Shown here: positions 58,861 to 64,000 of the stretch, one piece after another
Position numbering within the stretch: position 1 is the stretch's first letter
Layout: the number at the start of each line of letters is the position of its first letter
Source: Styela clava
Taxonomy: Eukaryota > Chordata > Ascidiacea > Stolidobranchia > Styelidae
Assembly (NCBI RefSeq): GCF_964204865.1
Contig: NC_135264.1
Span: 4,928,001 to 4,992,000 of the forward strand
Direction: 5' to 3'
DNA length: 64,000 nucleotides
Position numbers and translations under genes: made by a program
The notes under the pieces: generated by a model
Databases searched by the model: none
Told to the model about the DNA's origin: nothing
The model's input: only the letters and a program-made list of their open reading frames with translations

Positions 58861-59592
58861 TCACTTAAAATTTCAATAGTGATATTGAATTATATGTGTT
58901 TTGATTTGAATGAGTGCAAGCGATAACAAAGTGACCGGACATTGTGCTGCTGAGATACCTTACCATATTGCATATGTTTTTCGGAGGAATTGATGGTAAG
59001 ATATTTTGTTTTGCCAGCCGTGTCCATATATTTGAGCATAGCTCTCTTGTTTTTAAAACAGAATAAAATTCACAGAAGATATGTAATATTCAATCGGCAT
59101 TATTGCGAATATAAACCAAAGATTTAAAGTATAAAGTTGCCAAAAAATAATAAAAGCAAAAAGAAATATGTGGAAAACGTTTTTGCTACATAGTTGTTGT
59201 TCCTGTTTGAAATGGGGATCTTCCTCCAGATTTTACTGAAAATAAATATTCAACCGTTAATTTGAAAGTTTCATTTGTTGCCAAATGAAATTGTTAACAA
59301 AGCTTTTAGGTGTATGTTTGTATTTCCACCCCTGTGTGGAAACTTTTCCATAGCAAGAGCGACATTGTTGGTAATGATGTTTTATTTACAGGTGTGTCAG
59401 ATCAAAAAACGTTATTCTTAGATCCAAACATGGAACCTGGTTGTAAAGATTTTTTTTCAGCCAATCATATATCGTAGACTTGATTCGTGTTTTATAAATC
59501 ATAACTTACGAAAGTTTGAAATACTTTTCATTGTTCGTCTATATTTTGTGCGTAGTTTGACTGAAGAGGCTTGAAAATATATTTTTTTTTTA
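58861..59592. other. No gene recognised; 3' flank of the adhesion GPCR
   Basis: AT-rich sequence just downstream of the GPCR stop codon, which presumably includes its 3' untranslated region. No polyadenylation signal could be singled out among several AATAAA-like strings. Confidence 0.4.
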
Positions 59593-62500
59593 TCATTTTG
59601 AAAATATACTATCTTCACCTTTATTATGGCTCAATGATGAACGGATCCTGTTCCCTATGCCTCTCAACCATACATCACGAACTTCCTTCCTCCATACGCA
59701 GAATATAAAGAAGATGAAAGTTCCCTGAAAAATGAATTTCTTGCATTTCTAACATTGAGCTGTATTTCTTATATATATGTAAACCGCTGAATAGGTGCTA
59801 CTTTGCTCAATGGAATTTCAAATGATTGCCTACAAACTGAATTCAATATTTAATGATTTAAAAGAGGAAGTATTGAAATGTCAATCCAAGCTCAATAAGT
59901 ATACTTCTATCTATACTAACAATACTCTCAAATATTAAATACCGGAAAGTTATTCATTGATTTGCATAAACAAAACATTTTCGTACCTGGAATGCATTGA
60001 ACAATGAAAACAGCCAATCGAACACTAAGTTCACATGTTGATTATCGGTCGTTGTTAAAGGTATAGCAAAAGCCCATGTCAAGCCAAGAACAGCAGAAAG
60101 TGTTGCAACTCGAAAAACATGATCTTTTAGTTGTAAATTTACGGATCTCTGCCCAAGCTATAAATAAATGATATATACGTGTAAGCATTGATGCTGCAAA
60201 AATAATCTTTTTTTTCTGGCAGTTAAAAAAAGGGAATTTATTTTACTTTTAGGTATATGCTACACCAACATTGTGTTTTATTATAATTAATATATTTTTT
60301 TTAATCTTGTGGCAGTTGTGCATTGAGACAGTTTGAGCCGTCTAAATGCATCATAATATGGTGTAATAATATTGTAAGTATGGTCAAATCAAATGTGTCC
60401 ATTTTTCATGATCGTTTTGATCGCTCTGTACTTACATCAGGCGGATGGCGGCAGATTTTTCTCAGTAACAGAAAGAATCCTAAAACATTAATACATAAAA
60501 CAATTCCAGCTGGAACAAGAAATCCAAAATAGAGTGAATACGAATGAAGCCAACATAGTCTATCGCTGATATAATGAGAGTCGAGAGAACGAACATGCGA
60601 ATCTGAAAATAGAAGAAAATGAACTTAATATGTTTTTACGGGAAAGTAAAATCTTAATTAGTAATGAGTTGTGTTCTTTGAAATAAAATAGTTTGTAAAC
60701 AAACATTTGAAGAGATATGTCATATTTCGTAAAGATTTCCACGCACCTCAATCAATCTACTTGCTGATATTTTGTATAGAAACTTATCTAGAAATTTATC
60801 TACGCATCTCCTAATGTAAGAATGTAGTACTGGTGTGATTCAAATTTGACTGGATATTTTATTAGCATATTATGCAAGTGACGCAGTCAGTCAAGGCTTT
60901 ACTTGAAGTTTAAACTGCTTTGATGAAATGCCTGCTGTTAGAATTTTGGGTGTAAGTCACTAACTATCATTATAAAAATCGATACATCCGTTAGGGAATT
61001 ACCTGAAGCCCTTAAAAATGCTTAACATCTTAAATCTCATGCTCAAAATCTTAGACTGCAACTATCAAAAAAATTATGTTTACAAAATGTGTAAAATAAT
61101 ATGAAACTTTTAGTTTCTGCATTGTCTTACAATCTTCACTTTCAGTATTATGACGAATTTTCCAGTTCAAATTTTGCACGGAATCTTCGGATATAGTTGT
61201 GTGTGCAACAATTATAGTTACTCCAGAAATACTTGTTGATATTGAATAAACTAAGATTGCACATTTCAACACATATTTTTCCCCGATTGACATGACGACG
61301 GTGACCAGTTTTCTAAAACAACATGTTATTTCAAAATAAAGATGATATTAGAGAAATATTCATAGCAAATATGTTAATCGATGATTACCTTTATAGTGAA
61401 GTTCGATAGTACTACAAAAATATCATTTTGCCACAACGTCACAATCAATCATCACGTGGCATATAAAACAATCGAACAGTGAATATAAAATTCGAACTGC
61501 ATTACCATGAAAGTTACGACAGAGTCTTTTTGAATGCTTAACATCAGTGAATTCACAGTTATACATTTGCTATTCATTCAACTTTATTCTACATTTTAAC
61601 ACATCCCATTGTTATTTTTTCCTAAAATACTCAAAATTGCTGCACGTATATTTTAAAATGTTTTGTCAAGCTGTTATAAATGTATTACTATTAGCACCAA
61701 TCGGTTTTATTGATGCCTTTACATACAAAAACTTAAATCTAGAAATGTAAATTAAAATTCCATACCTGTATATTGTAATGAATTCTACAAGCATCCATCC
61801 CCATGCACATAGCAACGATAATTGTAAAATAAATCCAACTGCTGCACATGCAATGTAGTTATCATTTGATCTCTCAACTCCACCAATGAATGTAATATAG
61901 GCTAGTAACAAGCAAACACTCAGATGAATGTGAATTTGGTTCAAGTCATTTGTTCGTAGTGTCCTATGGTAAAAAGGAGATCAGTGAGATAACAAATCAT
62001 ATGAATGAAGTTTTTGAATACCGAAAAATTGAAAAAAGAAAAAGGTTATCTGAAAAACAGATGATAGTTGATACAAATCAGACATACAGCTTCTAGGATT
62101 GTTTTTAATCTTTTCTTTTTGTTCATTTATTCCCACCGAGTCAATCAAAATTCAGATTCTGATGAAGCATAAAGTCTAAGTTAAAATTTACAAGTCATCT
62201 ACATAACAAAGCATTTTCTCCCTGAGCTTCATCTAAGTATGTCCTTTCTACATTTTTGCTCTTCTTTCTATTAAATGCCAAGACCTGTTGAATTATGATT
62301 CATTCTTAGTGCAGAATTTTGTGTTTTCACACAACATTCAATAAAAAAATGAAATAAATATTTAAAAACGAATATTAAAAGCATTTAAACCAAATACAAA
62401 TTAGCATTGAAATAACTTGGAGGATATTTTCGTATGATCGTGAAAATACCTGGAAGAAATATAGATAGTCAGAAGTAGAGACAATCCGATAATTGAGCTG

Positions 62501-64000
62501 ATGCACCCAATTTTTCCAATAACATCCAATGCAAAATTTCTTTTTACGCAATAGGTTTGCTGTAAACAAAAACAATGGATCGCATTTTACTTTTCAGAAT
62601 TAGTTCTTATTTTGTGTTATAAAATACCTACAATTTGCATAAAAAATCCCGAAAAGTTAATTTGGAAATGAAGATATTTGTGGGATAAATATTAAGTAAA
62701 ATCTCAACCTCATATCCAAAAAGAACACATAGAAAAGAGAACGTGAAGTGTTATAGAATCATTAGAACATAGAAAGGTTTAAGATTGAATATAGTCTTTA
62801 AAATTCTAATTTAAAAAATAGATAAGAATTTTCAGAAATCGAAAATAAAACTATTCACCACCAAAATCGCAAAATTAGTTGTGTGATTGCAGGAACATAT
62901 TGTCAAATTATTTGATTGGTCAATATCTGTAATGCATCCATCAAATTTCCACTTCGAATTGGGAATGCTTAAATATGCACATCTTTCTAATGGAATAGTC
63001 TGACTACAGGCCTGTAGAAAAATTTAAAAGCGAAGAAGTGAAAAATAGCACAAAAAGTATTATTTATATCTTTCTGTGGCTGAGAATTCGGTAACTCATA
63101 GAAGGGTATCTTAAACAAGACTGTCATCAGATATCATTCTTGGGAGATTGCTATACAACGCAAGTTAATTTAGAAACAACTCAATTAGACCTTCGTAGAT
63201 TAGATTATAAGTAAGTTAGATATGTTCAGTGGGTAAGCTGTACCCGGAACGCACCAGGTTGTTAAATATTTTACGGCATTTGCGTTTCTGTTGTTGAAAT
63301 AGAATTATGTCATAGAAAGTTTAGTTTTTTTGTAAACCTGGTTATGAACTGTACGCTTTGTAACATCATAATTGTTTTTACATCGCAGCAGACGAATAAT
63401 TAGTACAGCCATAACGTGTGTAAGAGATGTTTCTCTGACCTTTGACCCCAGAAAAATTAAACAAATAATTAATACAGCCATTAATAAGAACATGACAGGT
63501 ATTTTTGACTTAATAATAACATTTGTATTGAATTGCCAAAAAATATACTTGTCATTTTAGAGTCTAAAATTTAGACGAACATATTTCGGATAATTTCTTG
63601 TATCTCTCTGCTCTATTTTAGGACACTTCACTTTAGGATCACTTAATTTGTTCAACATCTATGTGTAATTTTATTATTACTATATCAGAATACTTGTACT
63701 AGAGATTATCATTCTTACATTTTCATCCTTCCTGTCCTTGTCTGTATGAGGAAATGAATGTTTGATAGGATCTGATAAATCTTTTAATTTTGTGCTGGAT
63801 ATCTGAGTGCTGACAATCTTAATATTCAATATGTAAATATGAAAGTTGTCACTGATATATCTTTCACAACTAAATAAGTGAGAGATCAACGGTATTGAAT
63901 TGTGACTGAGATTTCAACTGTGTTTAGTAATTTACTGTAGCATAAACTATCAAAGCCTATATTTGACAAATTGCTTACCTGTCCGACATGGATCGTTGGA
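59593..64000 (-). CDS. Adhesion G protein-coupled receptor, GAIN/GPS and 7TM part
   Basis: Nine minus-strand exons run in from the right edge: 63979-64000 (partial), 63719-63817, 62859-63011, 62450-62559, 61766-61963, 61131-61312, 60436-60602, 59987-60157 and 59593-59724 (TGA). Phases agree throughout. The second exon has LKDLSDPIKHSF, a GAIN-domain strand. The third holds the GPS: four Cys, an internal W and CSCNHTTNFAILV, with self-cleavage expected at H-T and TNFAILV as tethered agonist. The 7TM part follows family B2: ALDVIGKIGCISSIIGLSL (TM1), NQIHIHLSVCLLLAY (TM2), CAWGWMLVEFITIY (TM3), FLVPAGIVLCINVLGF (TM5), LSAVLGLTWAFA (TM6), then LFSLFNAFQGTFIFFIFCVW (TM7). The tail is short (about 33 residues). 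It would act at the cell surface through G proteins; the ligand and N-terminal domains lie outside the window. Confidence 0.9.

Overview
This is an AT-rich, repeat-dense piece of an animal nuclear genome. It has spliced genes with canonical GT..AG introns, many decayed DNA transposons (mostly hAT-type) and LINE fragments. The gene families present are a CILP-like matrix protein, an adhesion GPCR, a GLUT-like carrier, PLAC8 and AANAT-like acetyltransferases. These, with the low gene density, suggest an invertebrate deuterostome, perhaps a tunicate; this is an inference and no marker gene in the window proves it. Bacterial-style operons, CRISPR arrays and ribosome binding sites are not expected and were not seen.

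Layout. Positions 1-17,900 are built from a local duplication whose unit carries a GNAT acetyltransferase gene (AANAT/dopamine N-acetyltransferase-like, + strand) and a PLAC8/cornifelin-like gene (- strand). Copy A (1-4838) carries the last three GNAT exons and a PLAC8 gene cut in the middle. Copy B (4839-6832) starts at the duplication junction and has lost GNAT exon 1. Copy C (about 12,036-17,893) has all four GNAT exons and a complete PLAC8 gene, but one GNAT splice acceptor is mutated. MITEs, a tRNA-derived SINE, hAT elements and LINE pieces inserted between and within the copies.

Positions 18,000-28,600 hold no intact gene. They contain a dispersed repeat family that ends in a degenerate minisatellite, L1-like LINE fragments, a decayed Tc1/mariner-type transposase, a hAT MITE, and faint exon remnants of a second CILP-like gene.

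Positions 28,605-36,552 (- strand) carry fourteen phase-consistent exons of a CILP-like gene: a cystine-rich module, the CILP core, a basic RRKKR site and the CILP C-terminal region. Positions 36,600-52,600 are again mostly repeats, including an L1 fragment split by a hAT MITE with a perfect 8-bp target duplication. Positions 52,660-56,392 (+) hold a 12-TM sugar-transporter-like gene with many substrate-contact motifs altered. Positions 59,593-64,000 (-) hold the GPS and 7TM part of an adhesion GPCR that runs off the right edge.

The genes do not form a pathway. They look like neighbours in a repeat-rich locus, and the clearest biology is the stepwise duplication and decay of the GNAT/PLAC8 pair and of the CILP-like gene. 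Exon models were made by hand from splice sites and phase continuity, without transcript data.
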